Origin: Rhodococcus triatomae
Lineage (GTDB): Bacteria; Actinomycetota; Actinomycetes; Mycobacteriales; Mycobacteriaceae
Assembly: GCF_014217785.1 (NCBI RefSeq)
Contig: NZ_CP048814.1
Coordinates: forward strand, 2,728,001-2,792,000
Reading direction: 5' to 3'
Length of the DNA stretch: 64,000 nt
The notes under the pieces were generated by a model that ran no database searches, was not told the DNA's origin, and was given only the letters and a program-made list of their open reading frames with translations. The position numbers and the translations under genes were made by a program. Numbering within the stretch: position 1 is the stretch's first letter; the number at the start of each line of letters is the position of its first letter. Below, in pieces: positions 52,503 to 60,704 of the stretch.

Positions 52503-53313
52503 GTGGACAGACGCAGGTTCCTCACGATGCTCGCCGCCGGGGCCGCGACGGCCGCCGCGGCCGGCTGTTCGCCCGCGCATGGTGAGGTCGCCCTGCCGGT
52601 GGAGCAGGGCGGCGCGGCCGCGCCCCCACCGCCCCCCGGGCCCGCCACCGCTTCCCGGGCCACCTCCGCCGTCCGCGCGTGTTCCGGTGCCTGCCGGTGC
52701 GGTCACCGCCATCCCCGGTCCGGGAAGCAACATCGCCCTGACCGTCGACGACGGGGCGAGCGCCGACGTCGTCGGCGCGTACATCCAGTTCGCGAAGGAC
52801 ACCGGAGCCAGGTTCACGTTCTTCGTCACCGGAGTGTTCGACGGCTGGACCACGCACCGCGCCGCATTGCGGCCGCTGGTCGACTCCGGTCAGATCCAGC
52901 TCGGCAACCACACCTGGGATCATCCCGACCTGACCGCACTCACCGCCACCGGTGTCGCCGAGCAGTTCCACCGGACGAAGACCTTTCTGCACGACACCTT
53001 CGGGGTCGACGGCACGCCGTACTACCGGCCGCCGTTCGGATACCACAATTCCACCGTCGACCGGATCGCCGCGGATCACGGCTACACCGTCCCCACTCTC
53101 TGGTACGGGTCGCTGTCGGACTCGGGGCTGATCACCGAGGAGTACCTCCTCGAGTGCGCGCACAAGTACTTCACCGCGCAGTCGATCGTCATCGGCCACG
53201 CCAACCATCTCCCGGTGACGAATGTGTACGGCGAACTCGTCGACATCATCCGTGAGCGCAACCTGTCGATGGTCACCCTCGACGACGTCTTCACCGTCCC
53301 GTCGGCCGCCTGA
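52503..53313 (+). pseudogene. Tat-lipoprotein polysaccharide deacetylase, frameshifted
   Basis: The N-terminus VDRRRFLTMLAAGAATAAAAGC (about 22 residues; a Tat twin-arginine signal and lipobox) is in one frame from GTG 52503, while the NodB domain (NIALTVDDGASADVV, LGNHTWDHPDL, PPFGYHNSTV, ending at 53313) is in the next. The shift lies in the C-rich linker about 52620-52660. Removing one C from the run of six at 52632-52637 would give an intact 269-residue protein. Either the gene is broken, or the base count is a sequencing error. NodB enzymes remove acetyl groups from chitooligosaccharide- or peptidoglycan-like substrates. Confidence 0.75.
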
Positions 53314-53314
53314 G

Positions 53315-54187
53315 GTGGACGTCGATCGTCGCCGGTTCCTGACGGTGCTCTCTGCGGGACTGTTTGTGAGTGCCTGCGCCTCCCGTCCAGGGGTGCCCGT
53401 CGCGTCGCCCGGGTCGGTGGCGGCGCCGTCGATGGCCCCGGCCCCGGCCGCGCGGCAGGGCCGGGCGCCCGCAGGGGTGGATCGCGGAGCGCTCGTGGCT
53501 CGCTTCGAGGGTGTTCCGGCGACGCAGTGGGGCACACATCTTCCGGGTGTCGTCACGCACGTCTCCGCGGGCGGACCCGGTCGGCCGCTGGCGCTGACCT
53601 TCGACGGTTGCGGTGGACCGGCAGGCTCGGGTGTGGATCACGCCCTGCTCGATCTGTTGGAGCGAGAAAGGATTCCGGCGACACTGTTCCTGAACCGGCG
53701 GTGGATCGACGCCCACCCGGATCTCGTCCGGGACCTCGCCGCTCACCCGCTGTTCGAGGTGGAGAACCACGGGTCCCGGCACCTGCCGTTGTCGGTGCAC
53801 GGCCGGTCCGCGTACGGGATCGACGGCACCGGGTCGAGCGCGGAGGTCGTGGACGAGGTCCTCGACAATCACGAGCGTATCCGTACGCTCACCGGCCGGG
53901 AGCCGCACTGGTTCCGCGCGGGCACGGCGCACTACGACGAGGTGGCGGTCGACATCGTCGGCGAGATCGGTGTCCGGATTGCAGGATTCGCTGTCAACGG
54001 TGACGGCGGGGCGACGTTCGGCGCCGGGCAGGTGCGCGCGTCCCTGCTCGGCGCCGAGTCCGGGGCCATCGTGTTGCTGCACCTCAATCACCCGCAGGGT
54101 GGCACTGCCGAGGGGCTCGAGGCGGCGCTGCCGGAGCTCCGTGCGTCGGGTACACATTTCGTCCTCCTCGAGCAGGGGAGGGACTGA
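53315..54187 (+). CDS. Tat-lipoprotein polysaccharide deacetylase, intact paralogue
   Basis: A 290-residue protein starting VDVDRRRFLTVLSAGLFVSAC: a twin-arginine signal and lipobox, so it is likely folded in the cytoplasm and anchored outside. The NodB core has LALTFDGCGGPAGSG (the usual catalytic Asp position, though the second Asp of the common DD pair is replaced by Gly) and FEVENHGSRHLPLS (metal histidines). The GTG lies one base after the TGA of the frameshifted gene, so the two form an operon. It may modify peptidoglycan or glycan at the cell surface. Confidence 0.82.
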   Translation: MDVDRRRFLTVLSAGLFVSACASRPGVPVASPGSVAAPSMAPAPAARQGRAPAGVDRGALVARFEGVPATQWGTHLPGVVTHVSAGGPGRPLALTFDGCGGPAGSGVDHALLDLLERERIPATLFLNRRWIDAHPDLVRDLAAHPLFEVENHGSRHLPLSVHGRSAYGIDGTGSSAEVVDEVLDNHERIRTLTGREPHWFRAGTAHYDEVAVDIVGEIGVRIAGFAVNGDGGATFGAGQVRASLLGAESGAIVLLHLNHPQGGTAEGLEAALPELRASGTHFVLLEQGRD

Positions 54188-54272
54188 ATTCACTCGCGTT
54201 GCTCCGAGCAGGTGCGAGAGAACGGTGTCGAGTCGGACGGCCCGACGTCGGGAGAAGAAGTGAGGTGGCGAC

Positions 54273-55112
54273 ATGAGCGGTGACGCGGAGGCTATTGCCG
54301 CCAACCGGGCGAACTGGGACGACCGGGCCGACGTCCACGCGCGTTCGGACATGTACGACGTCGACGGCTTTCTGGCCGGGCCCGCGGAGATCTCGTCGGT
54401 GGTCCGCAACGATCTCGCCGTGTTGGCTCCCCACCTACCGGAATCCGGAATATGTGGGCGCACGCTGCTGCACCTGCAGTGCCATATCGGAACCGATACC
54501 GTTTCGTGGGCCAGGCTCGGTGCGGTCGACGTCCACGGCCTCGATCTCTCGCCGAATTCCCTGAGCCATGCCCGCCGTATCGCGGAGGCGGACGGCAGGG
54601 AGATCACCTGGGTCGGCGGTGACGCCCGGTTCGCCTCGTCGGTGATCGATCGCCGGTTCGACACGATCGTGACCAGTGCCGGGACGATCGTGTGGCTCCC
54701 CGGTCTCATCGAGTGGGCCCGGTCGATCCATGATCTCCTCGAGCCGGGAGGGGTGTTCCTGATCCGTGACGACCACCCGATCCTGGGAGCGATGGCCTTC
54801 GAACCCTGGGACGTCACCGACGACTACCTCGGTGGCGGCGGTGCCCGCACCTACGAGGACTCGGGGACCTACACCGCCGACTCCGCCGGGCAGGTGGCGC
54901 ACGTGACGAACCACGAGTGGCGGCACGATCTGGGGGAGATCGTCGGGGCGCTGCTCGCGGCCGGTCTGCGTATCGAAGCCCTGGAGGAACTTCCGTACAT
55001 GGACTGGCCGGCCTTCCCCGGCCTCGTTCCCTGCCGGGAGGGGTGGGAGCTCGGTCCCGGGGCACCCCGGATTCCACTGAACTTCGCCGTCGTCGCCCGG
55101 CGAACGCGGTGA
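54273..55112 (+). CDS. class I SAM-dependent methyltransferase
   Basis: A 279-residue protein with HLQCHIGTDTVSWARLGAVDVHGLDLSP at the SAM-binding site (about residues 68-95). Here the usual GxGxG loop is HIGTD, as in a subgroup of small-molecule methyltransferases. GAGGTGG precedes the ATG. The substrate is unknown. It converges on the desaturase gene with 30 bp between the stops. Confidence 0.8.
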   Translation: MSGDAEAIAANRANWDDRADVHARSDMYDVDGFLAGPAEISSVVRNDLAVLAPHLPESGICGRTLLHLQCHIGTDTVSWARLGAVDVHGLDLSPNSLSHARRIAEADGREITWVGGDARFASSVIDRRFDTIVTSAGTIVWLPGLIEWARSIHDLLEPGGVFLIRDDHPILGAMAFEPWDVTDDYLGGGGARTYEDSGTYTADSAGQVAHVTNHEWRHDLGEIVGALLAAGLRIEALEELPYMDWPAFPGLVPCREGWELGPGAPRIPLNFAVVARRTR

Positions 55113-55142
55113 TCGTTCACGCGGTTGCCGGCCCGGTCGATC

Positions 55143-56420
55143 TCACCGGGGGCCGTGTGCCCGGGCAGGCCGACGGATCCGGCGACGTCTCGGGTGCGGC
55201 GCTCGCAGTGCGGTACCGAGCCCGGACCGCCATGCGCCCGGCGGGGGCGGGACGTGCTCGGCCGGGCGGATCCCGGGTGCCCGCGACGCTTCCGTGTCGC
55301 GGAACCTGAGTTCCGATGCGGTTTCCGGGGCGTCGTCGGAGTCCGCGACGAGGAACCTGTCGGGAAGAGCGAGTTTGTGGATGGTGCGGAGCACCTGCAG
55401 ATACTGTCTGGTGAGCGACCCGGTGGTGTACGGAAGATCGAATTCTTCGCACAGGGCACGCACTTTCGGGGCAATGTCTGCGTAGCGATTGCTCGGGAGG
55501 TCCGGAAAGAGGTGGTGCTCGATCTGGTAGCACAGGTTTCCGCTCGCGAAGGCCAGAACGGGGCCCGCGCGGAAGTTCGCGGTGCCCAGCATCTGACGGA
55601 GGTACCACTCCCCGCGATTCTCGCCCGCGAGTTCCTCGCGCGTGAATTTCTCGGCCCCGTCGGGGAAGTGGCCGCAGAAGATCACCACATATGCCCACAG
55701 GTTGCGAAGCAGATTCGCCACGATGCCCGCCGTCAACGTTCGTCGCCAGCGTTTCCCGCTGAGGAGCGGTAGGAGGAGGTAGTCCTTCGCGGCCTGTCGG
55801 GAGATCTTTCCGAGCAGCGCCCGCGAATGAGCGGACTTCTCGGCGTCACTGCCGGCACGCTCCCGCTCGGCGTGGAGATCATGGAGGGCGACACCCCATT
55901 CGAAGGTGATCGCCAACAACAGGTTCCGCAACGGTTGAAGAAGGTCCGACGGCCGCCACGGCTGGTCACGGGTGATTCGGATGATGCCGAATCCGAGGTC
56001 GTCGTCCACGCCGACCACGTTGTTGAACACGTGGTGGCGATAGTTGTGGGAGTAACGCCACTGTGACGAGACGCCTGCCATGTCCCATTCCCAACTGGAG
56101 GAATGGATCTCCGGATCGTTCATCCAGTCCCACTGACCGTGGGACACGTTGTGCCCGATCTCCATGTTCTCGATGCTCTTCGCCGCAGCGAGAGCCGAGA
56201 CCCCGAGCGCCCAGCCCGTCTTCGTCCGGCTACCGACGATCACCAACCGCGCGGCGGCGTCCAGAATGCGCTGGAACGCGATCGTGCGGCGGATGTATGC
56301 GGCGTCCGACGCGCCGAGTGAATCGGTGATCTCTCGACGTATGTGGTCCAGTTCGGCGCGCAGGGCCGCGACGTCGTCGGTGTGCAGGTGTGCGTATTCC
56401 TTGATATCGGTGATTGCCAT
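55143..56420 (-). CDS. desA3: acyl-CoA/acyl-lipid fatty acid desaturase (DesA3-like)
   Basis: A 425-residue membrane di-iron desaturase with three histidine boxes: HNVSHGQWD (about residue 90), YSHNYRHHVFNN (about 125) and YQIEHHLFPD (about 307). These match mycobacterial DesA3, a stearoyl-CoA delta-9 desaturase. The N-terminus (MAITDIKEYAHLHTDD) agrees with the family. The C-terminus has an extra Arg/Pro-rich tail of about 45 residues. The ferredoxin-type reductase that usually follows DesA3 is absent here; a methyltransferase is convergent instead. Confidence 0.88.
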   Translation of the reverse strand: MAITDIKEYAHLHTDDVAALRAELDHIRREITDSLGASDAAYIRRTIAFQRILDAAARLVIVGSRTKTGWALGVSALAAAKSIENMEIGHNVSHGQWDWMNDPEIHSSSWEWDMAGVSSQWRYSHNYRHHVFNNVVGVDDDLGFGIIRITRDQPWRPSDLLQPLRNLLLAITFEWGVALHDLHAERERAGSDAEKSAHSRALLGKISRQAAKDYLLLPLLSGKRWRRTLTAGIVANLLRNLWAYVVIFCGHFPDGAEKFTREELAGENRGEWYLRQMLGTANFRAGPVLAFASGNLCYQIEHHLFPDLPSNRYADIAPKVRALCEEFDLPYTTGSLTRQYLQVLRTIHKLALPDRFLVADSDDAPETASELRFRDTEASRAPGIRPAEHVPPPPGAWRSGLGTALRAPHPRRRRIRRPARAHGPR

Positions 56421-56486
56421 CGGTGCCCACCCCGTCCTCCCGACCCGAGCGTGATCGAGTTGTCGCTCGAGGAGACGGGCGTGCGG

Positions 56487-56642
56487 TCAGTAGTAGTGTC
56501 GTCGGCCCGCCACGGCGTGCCCCATCGATCCGAAGAGCATCAACGCCAGTCCGACGACCGCCAGGACCGCTCCGATGAACGTCACGATCGGGACGCTGAA
56601 GACGAGCCCCGCGACCACGAGGATGATTCCGACAATGACCAT
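56487..56642 (-). CDS. DUF6131-like small membrane protein
   Basis: A 51-residue protein with two hydrophobic segments and the C-terminal GHAVAGRRHYY, the pattern of DUF6131 proteins. GGGAG is 5 bases upstream of the ATG at 56642. It is transcribed toward the desaturase gene (66 bp away) and may share its transcript. The operator-promoter module at 56773-56830 faces this gene. Confidence 0.7.
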   Translation of the reverse strand: MVIVGIILVVAGLVFSVPIVTFIGAVLAVVGLALMLFGSMGHAVAGRRHYY

Positions 56643-56772
56643 GATGACTCCCTGATCGTGGCCGAGAGACGTGCGTGCGTGGCTGTGACCCACGGGATCT
56701 GTGCCCGCCGATCGCGTCGGACTTCCGCGCCGCACTTCGCGGCCTCTGTGGGACGGTGTCGCCCCGTGCAAC

Positions 56773-56830
56773 CGAGTCAACGCCGTATCCCGCGGCCTGT
56801 CAACACTGTAGGCCTATGGCAGTGGACTAC
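56773..56830 (-). promoter_or_regulatory. 58-bp operator-promoter module, left copy
   Basis: Read on the minus strand: GTAGTCC, 8 bases, AGGCCTAC (operator-like, 56808-56830), then GTGTTGACA (TTGACA at 56798-56803) and, 13 bases later, GGCGTTGACTCG. The copy at 57609-57666 has the same spacing throughout. Here it faces left, away from the TetR gene and toward the DUF6131 gene, whose start is 130 bp further. Confidence 0.65.
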
Positions 56831-56861
56831 AGTGGAGAGGTCTCAACGGAGGGAGCGCGTG

Positions 56862-57605
56862 ATGCCGAAGGATTCGGCTCGCAGTTCGAATCCCCGCGGG
56901 GTGTCCCCGGGCGACGGCCGGATCACCCGGCACCGCATTCTCGAGGCCGCGCTCGAGATCATCGACGGCGACGGGGTCGAGGGGCTCTCCATGCGACGCC
57001 TCGGCAAAGCGCTGGACCGCGACCCGATGACCCTCTACCGGCATGCGCCCAACAAGGCCGCGGTGCTCGACGGCGTCGCCGAGATGGTTCTCGGGCAACT
57101 CGAGGTCGACACCGACGACGGCGACTGGATCACGCAGCTGCGCACCGTCGCACACCGATTTCGCAGGCTCGCCCTCGACCACCCCCAGGTGGTGCCGCTC
57201 CTGGTCACCAGGCCGCTCTCCACGCCGCTCGGCATGCGTCCGCTGGGGACGCTGAAGCCGCTCGAGGACATCCTCTCCCTGCTCGTCAGTGCGGGATTCA
57301 CGGCCCCCGGCGCACTGCACGTCTACCGCGCGCTGTTCGGTTTCCTTCACGGTCACGTGCTCGACGAGTTGCAGGAGCTGGTCGAGCGTCCGGAGGAGAC
57401 GGACGATCTGTTGCGTCTGGGGCTCCATCGACTGCCCGTCGGAGAGTTTCCCCACCTCCGCGGTCTGGCGCCGGTGCTGGCCGCCTACGACGGGGAGTTC
57501 GAACTCGAGCGCGGCCTGGACATCCTCTTCGCCGGATTGACGGTCACGCTCACCGATACCGACCCCGACGTCGATCCGGCGGCACCGGCACCGGCACCGA
57601 TCTGA
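56862..57605 (+). CDS. TetR-family regulator flanked by two outward-facing modules
   Basis: A 247-residue regulator with a Tet-type HTH (about residues 26-70; RRLGKALDRDPMTLYRHAPNKAAVLDGV) and a TetR_C_1-like ligand domain. GGAGGGAG lies 6 bases before the ATG. Both sides carry a 58-bp sequence with the inverted element GTAGWCC-8-AGGYCTAC, so the regulator very likely acts on the divergent DUF6131 gene at left, on the coiled-coil gene at right, and perhaps on itself. The ligand is not known. Confidence 0.85.
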   Translation: MPKDSARSSNPRGVSPGDGRITRHRILEAALEIIDGDGVEGLSMRRLGKALDRDPMTLYRHAPNKAAVLDGVAEMVLGQLEVDTDDGDWITQLRTVAHRFRRLALDHPQVVPLLVTRPLSTPLGMRPLGTLKPLEDILSLLVSAGFTAPGALHVYRALFGFLHGHVLDELQELVERPEETDDLLRLGLHRLPVGEFPHLRGLAPVLAAYDGEFELERGLDILFAGLTVTLTDTDPDVDPAAPAPAPI

Positions 57606-57608
57606 TGC

Positions 57609-57666
57609 GTAGACCTTCTTCGTAGGTCTACGGTGTTGACACTCGCTGCTCGAGGGCGTTGACTCG
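57609..57666 (+). promoter_or_regulatory. 58-bp operator-promoter module, right copy
   Basis: GTAGACC, 8 bases, AGGTCTAC (57609-57631), then GTGTTGACA and, 13 bases later, GGCGTTGACTCG. It aligns ungapped with the left copy; TAGGYCTACRGTGTTGACA is shared. The pair CGTAGACCT/AGGTCTACG is a perfect 9-bp inverted repeat with a 7-base loop. It faces the gene at 57738, 72 bp away. Confidence 0.65.
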
Positions 57667-57737
57667 TGGTGTACACATCTCGAGGCGCACGTGACGTCCC
57701 TGCCCGGAGTGCGCTCGCGACAACGCAAGGAGCCGAC

Positions 57738-58139
57738 ATGGCTACCAGCACGCTCGTCTGGATCGTCGTCGCAGTGGTTGCCGCGGTTCTCGTACTCGGC
57801 GCCCTCGTATGGGTGGCGCGCAACAGGCGCAACGAACGCCGCCACATCGAGGCCGGGGAGATTCGTGATCTGGCCGAGGAGGAATCGTTCCACGTCGGCC
57901 GGCGGGAGGCACTCGCGGACGAGGCGACCGATCGAGCTCGGGTCGCCCGAGCGGAAGCCGACGCCATGGCGGAGGAAGCCGCCGAACTGCAACAGCGGGC
58001 CGCCGATCGGCGCCACCTCGCAGCCCACTCCCGGGAGGAGTTGAACCGGCAGTGGGACCGCGCGGACACCATCGATCCCGCGTCGTCGACTCCGGAGGAA
58101 CCTCGTACCGGCCGCGGCGACGCAGCACGCGGCTCCTGA
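57738..58139 (+). CDS. single-pass membrane protein with charged helical tail
   Basis: A 133-residue protein: membrane helix (about residues 6-28, WIVVAVVAAVLVLGALVWVA), then a long Ala/Glu/Arg-rich helical region (about 35-100) that looks like a coiled coil, and a Pro-rich end. AAGGAG lies 5 bases before the ATG at 57738. It is downstream of an operator-promoter module and on the far side of the TetR gene, so it is probably under its control. Function is unknown. Confidence 0.7.
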   Translation: MATSTLVWIVVAVVAAVLVLGALVWVARNRRNERRHIEAGEIRDLAEEESFHVGRREALADEATDRARVARAEADAMAEEAAELQQRAADRRHLAAHSREELNRQWDRADTIDPASSTPEEPRTGRGDAARGS

Positions 58140-58207
58140 GGACTCGCACGATCATTCTCGCCCTGGTCGACGAGGGGTGACCCCGGTGTCCGGTAATCTC
58201 CTGTCGC

Positions 58208-58843
58208 TCAGGGGAGTTCGGGCACGATCGCGAGAGCCCCGGTGACGAGGGCGCGCATGGAGAGGCCGAATCCGGCGGTCTCCGGGCTCGGAGCCACGCG
58301 CGAGAGCGTGGGCAGGTCGATCCGCCCCGTAAGTTCCTCGCGGGCCCGGTCGTCCCGTGTCGGGTAGATCGTGTCCGCCAAGGCGACGGCGTGTGAGGCC
58401 ACCGTGGACAGCAGCCAGGACGCCTGGGTCGGGGTGAAGCCGTAGCGCGCCGCAACCTGGCCGTGGTGCTGGTCGATCTTCCTCAGGGCCACCGGTGTTC
58501 GGGTGTCCACCCGGGCGAGGTACCAGGCGATTCCCGGGTGGCGATGCACCAGTTCCCGGAGCGATTCCGCGAGCGTGGTGAGGTACTCGGCCACGTCGTC
58601 CGCCGCGTCCGCGTCGAGGGGTGGCAACTCCCACCGGTCGAAGATCTCCTCGGCGACGAGCAGTCGAAGGCTGTCGATGCCGTCGACGTGCTTGTACAGC
58701 GCGGGAAAGGTCACGCCGAGTCGCTTGGCCAGACCGGTGAACGTGATGAGCGGAAGGGTCATCTCGATCCCGACGTCGGCGATCCGGTCCCGTGTGATCC
58801 GGGGTGGACGCCCACGCCCGGGTCGGTCCGGTCGGTTCGCCAC
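58208..58843 (-). CDS. TetR-family regulator
   Basis: A 211-residue regulator: MANRPDRPGRGRPPRITRDRIADVG... with an HTH (about residues 16-60; LAKRLGVTFPALYKHVDG) and a TetR_C-type ligand domain. It is transcribed away from the siderophore-interacting gene. No clear palindrome was identified upstream of its start, so its target is uncertain. Confidence 0.82.
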   Translation of the reverse strand: MANRPDRPGRGRPPRITRDRIADVGIEMTLPLITFTGLAKRLGVTFPALYKHVDGIDSLRLLVAEEIFDRWELPPLDADAADDVAEYLTTLAESLRELVHRHPGIAWYLARVDTRTPVALRKIDQHHGQVAARYGFTPTQASWLLSTVASHAVALADTIYPTRDDRAREELTGRIDLPTLSRVAPSPETAGFGLSMRALVTGALAIVPELP

Positions 58844-58961
58844 CGTCTGTCACCCCGTTTCGTCCGGGCACACCCGTCGCGTGCGCTCCCGCTCATTCTG
58901 TCGGGTACGGCTCGTGCATTCCAGGCCGTGTCCCGGAAGGAGTGGACCTTGACCCTTGCCG

Positions 58962-58980
58962 GTAAATAAGGCTAACCTCA
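58962..58980 (+). promoter_or_regulatory. iron box (IdeR/DtxR-type) upstream of SIP gene
   Basis: GTAAATAAGGCTAACCTCA matches the IdeR consensus TTAGGTTAGGCTAACCTAA at 14 of 19 positions, including the whole central GGCTAACCT. It lies 37 bp upstream of the SIP start with a TTGACC -35-like box at 58949-58954. Repression under iron-replete conditions is expected. Confidence 0.65.
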
Positions 58981-59017
58981 TTTAACTAATTGTCACGACG
59001 AGGGAGGCCGATCCGCG

Positions 59018-59905
59018 ATGACATCCGGGAATGCGACACACGACGACGAGGCGGTGGCCGACACCGGTGGAGCGTTGAGCGGCGCGGATCATGCGCGCGC
59101 GATCGGCACGGTGGAGATGCGTGTCGTCGAGTTACGTCGGCCGGCGCGCCACCTGTTACGGATCGTCGCCGAATCGCTCGTGCCGCTCGAGGACCCGAAT
59201 TGGTTGCGCCCCAACGTCGCCGTCCGGATCCATCTCGCGACCGTCGGTGACGGCGAGATCTCCCGGGTCTACACGGTCCGCAGCCTCGACCTCGGTGCCT
59301 GGCGCATGGAGATCGACGTCGTCCTGCATCCGGGAACGAGCCCGATGATGATGTGGGTGGCCGCGCTCCGGGCCGGCGAGGTGTTCCGGCTGACCGGGCC
59401 GAGACCGCACTTCCTCCCTCCCGTCGTGCCCGGACGCCGTATCGCGATGTTCCTCGACGAGACCGCGATTCCCGCCCTGTACGCGATTCTGCGGCAGTGG
59501 CCGTCGGGGTCCGAGGCGGTCGGGTGGGTCGAGTCCGCCGATCCGTTCCCGGTCGAGGAACTTCGTGAGGCTGCGGACAGTGCGGGTGTCACGCTGCATC
59601 ACGTGCGCCGCGACCCGGAGAGCCTGCCGGGAACCACCGGTGCCCTCGTCGCGGCGGCGAGGACGCTCACCGATCCGGCGGGCCATACCGTGTGGGCGGC
59701 GGGCGAGCGCGACGAGATGAGGGCGCTCCGGACCCACTTCCGTTCGGAAGTAGGCCTGCCCAAGGACGACGTGGCCGTGTTCGGGTACTGGAAGCACGGG
59801 ATGAGCACCAGTGAGGTCGACCGGCACCGTCTCGCCCACTACGAGCGGACGCTGGCGGCGGGTGGGAGGATCGACGATCTGGACGACTTCGCCATCGGAG
59901 TCTGA
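59018..59905 (+). CDS. siderophore-interacting protein (ferric-siderophore reductase, SIP/ViuB family)
   Basis: A 295-residue flavoprotein. The FAD loop is RVYTVRSLD (about residue 88), the NAD(P)-binding half follows, and GYWKHGMSTSEVDRH near the C-terminus is the SIP signature. It reduces ferric iron bound to a siderophore in the cytoplasm using NAD(P)H. The upstream IdeR-type box supports iron control. GAGGGAGG is located near the start (ATG at 59018). No transporter or siderophore synthesis genes are visible nearby. Confidence 0.85.
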   Translation: MTSGNATHDDEAVADTGGALSGADHARAIGTVEMRVVELRRPARHLLRIVAESLVPLEDPNWLRPNVAVRIHLATVGDGEISRVYTVRSLDLGAWRMEIDVVLHPGTSPMMMWVAALRAGEVFRLTGPRPHFLPPVVPGRRIAMFLDETAIPALYAILRQWPSGSEAVGWVESADPFPVEELREAADSAGVTLHHVRRDPESLPGTTGALVAAARTLTDPAGHTVWAAGERDEMRALRTHFRSEVGLPKDDVAVFGYWKHGMSTSEVDRHRLAHYERTLAAGGRIDDLDDFAIGV

Positions 59906-59945
59906 GTCGCGTTCCGCACCACGGCGTTCGAGGTTCGAGGTTCGG

Positions 59946-60587
59946 TCAGCGCACGTAGGGCCGGACGGCGACGGCGATCATCCTCGTGCCCGCGGCCGCG
60001 GCCTGCTCCGCGTCGGAGGCTTCCAGCCCCATGACGGAGTCGAGTCCCCGGACGTGGGGCGCGATCGCCAGGTGTGGCAGCAGTACCAGGAGTACTGCCA
60101 GGATCGCCTGGGGGTCAGCCTCTCTCGTCAGCTGCCCGTTGTCACGGGCGGCGTCGAGGAGCGGGGACAGCACCTCGGTGTAGTGCTCGTTGACCACCTC
60201 GCGGACCGAGGCGCGGGCCGTCTGATCGGGTTCGAGGTTCGTGGCGGCCGTCATCGCGAGGTCGCGGGGATGGTCGTAGAAGTACCGCACCCAGGTCTCG
60301 GTGAGGGAGAGCATCGACGAGTAGAAGTCGTCGTTCCAGTGCAACCTGGCTGCCTCGGCTTCGATGGCCGCGCGAATGCGTCTGCTCGCCCGATCGGCCA
60401 GGTACACGTACATGTCGGCCTTGTCGGTGAAGTACTGGAACAGGCTCCCCTTGGAGACGCCCGCTTCCCGGCAGATCGTGTTCAGGCTGCCGTGGCTGAA
60501 TCCTCGTGCGGCGAACTCCGCCTCGGCTGCCTCGATCACCGCAGCCCGTCGTTCTTGCGGAAGTCGCTCCCACGTGGCCGTCGGCAT
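59946..60587 (-). CDS. TetR-family regulator, likely repressor of the divergent FMO operon
   Basis: A 213-residue regulator with an HTH (about residues 10-55; LNTICREAGVSKGSLFQYFTDKADMY) and a helical sensor domain. AGGAGGGA is 6 bases before the ATG at 60587; a longer frame to 60674 would run through the operators. Two identical 13-bp palindromes lie between it and the divergent monooxygenase gene, so it most likely represses itself and that gene. Confidence 0.87.
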   Translation of the reverse strand: MPTATWERLPQERRAAVIEAAEAEFAARGFSHGSLNTICREAGVSKGSLFQYFTDKADMYVYLADRASRRIRAAIEAEAARLHWNDDFYSSMLSLTETWVRYFYDHPRDLAMTAATNLEPDQTARASVREVVNEHYTEVLSPLLDAARDNGQLTREADPQAILAVLLVLLPHLAIAPHVRGLDSVMGLEASDAEQAAAAGTRMIAVAVRPYVR

Positions 60588-60645
60588 GGTCGATCCCTCC
60601 TCTCCGGGCAGCCCTTGACGGGCCGACTTCGCTGATCGTACGCTG

Positions 60646-60673
60646 TGACCACTGGTCACATGACCACTGGTCA
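60646..60673. promoter_or_regulatory. two tandem 13-bp palindromic operators
   Basis: TGACCACTGGTCA occurs at 60646-60658 and again at 60661-60673, a 15-bp period. Each copy is a perfect palindrome around the central base. They fill the divergent promoter region between the TetR gene and the FMO gene, so two repressor dimers could bind side by side. Confidence 0.8.
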
Positions 60674-60704
60674 CATGAGGGGTCGGTATGCGAGGGAGTC
60701 AGGC

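Noticed and set aside
51570-53255. 561-codon frame running through the esterase region into the deacetylase region
   Set aside because: Only its part from about 52503 to 52640 has coding sense (the Tat signal); the rest is antisense to the esterase and then out of frame with the NodB domain. It was replaced by a frameshifted gene call.
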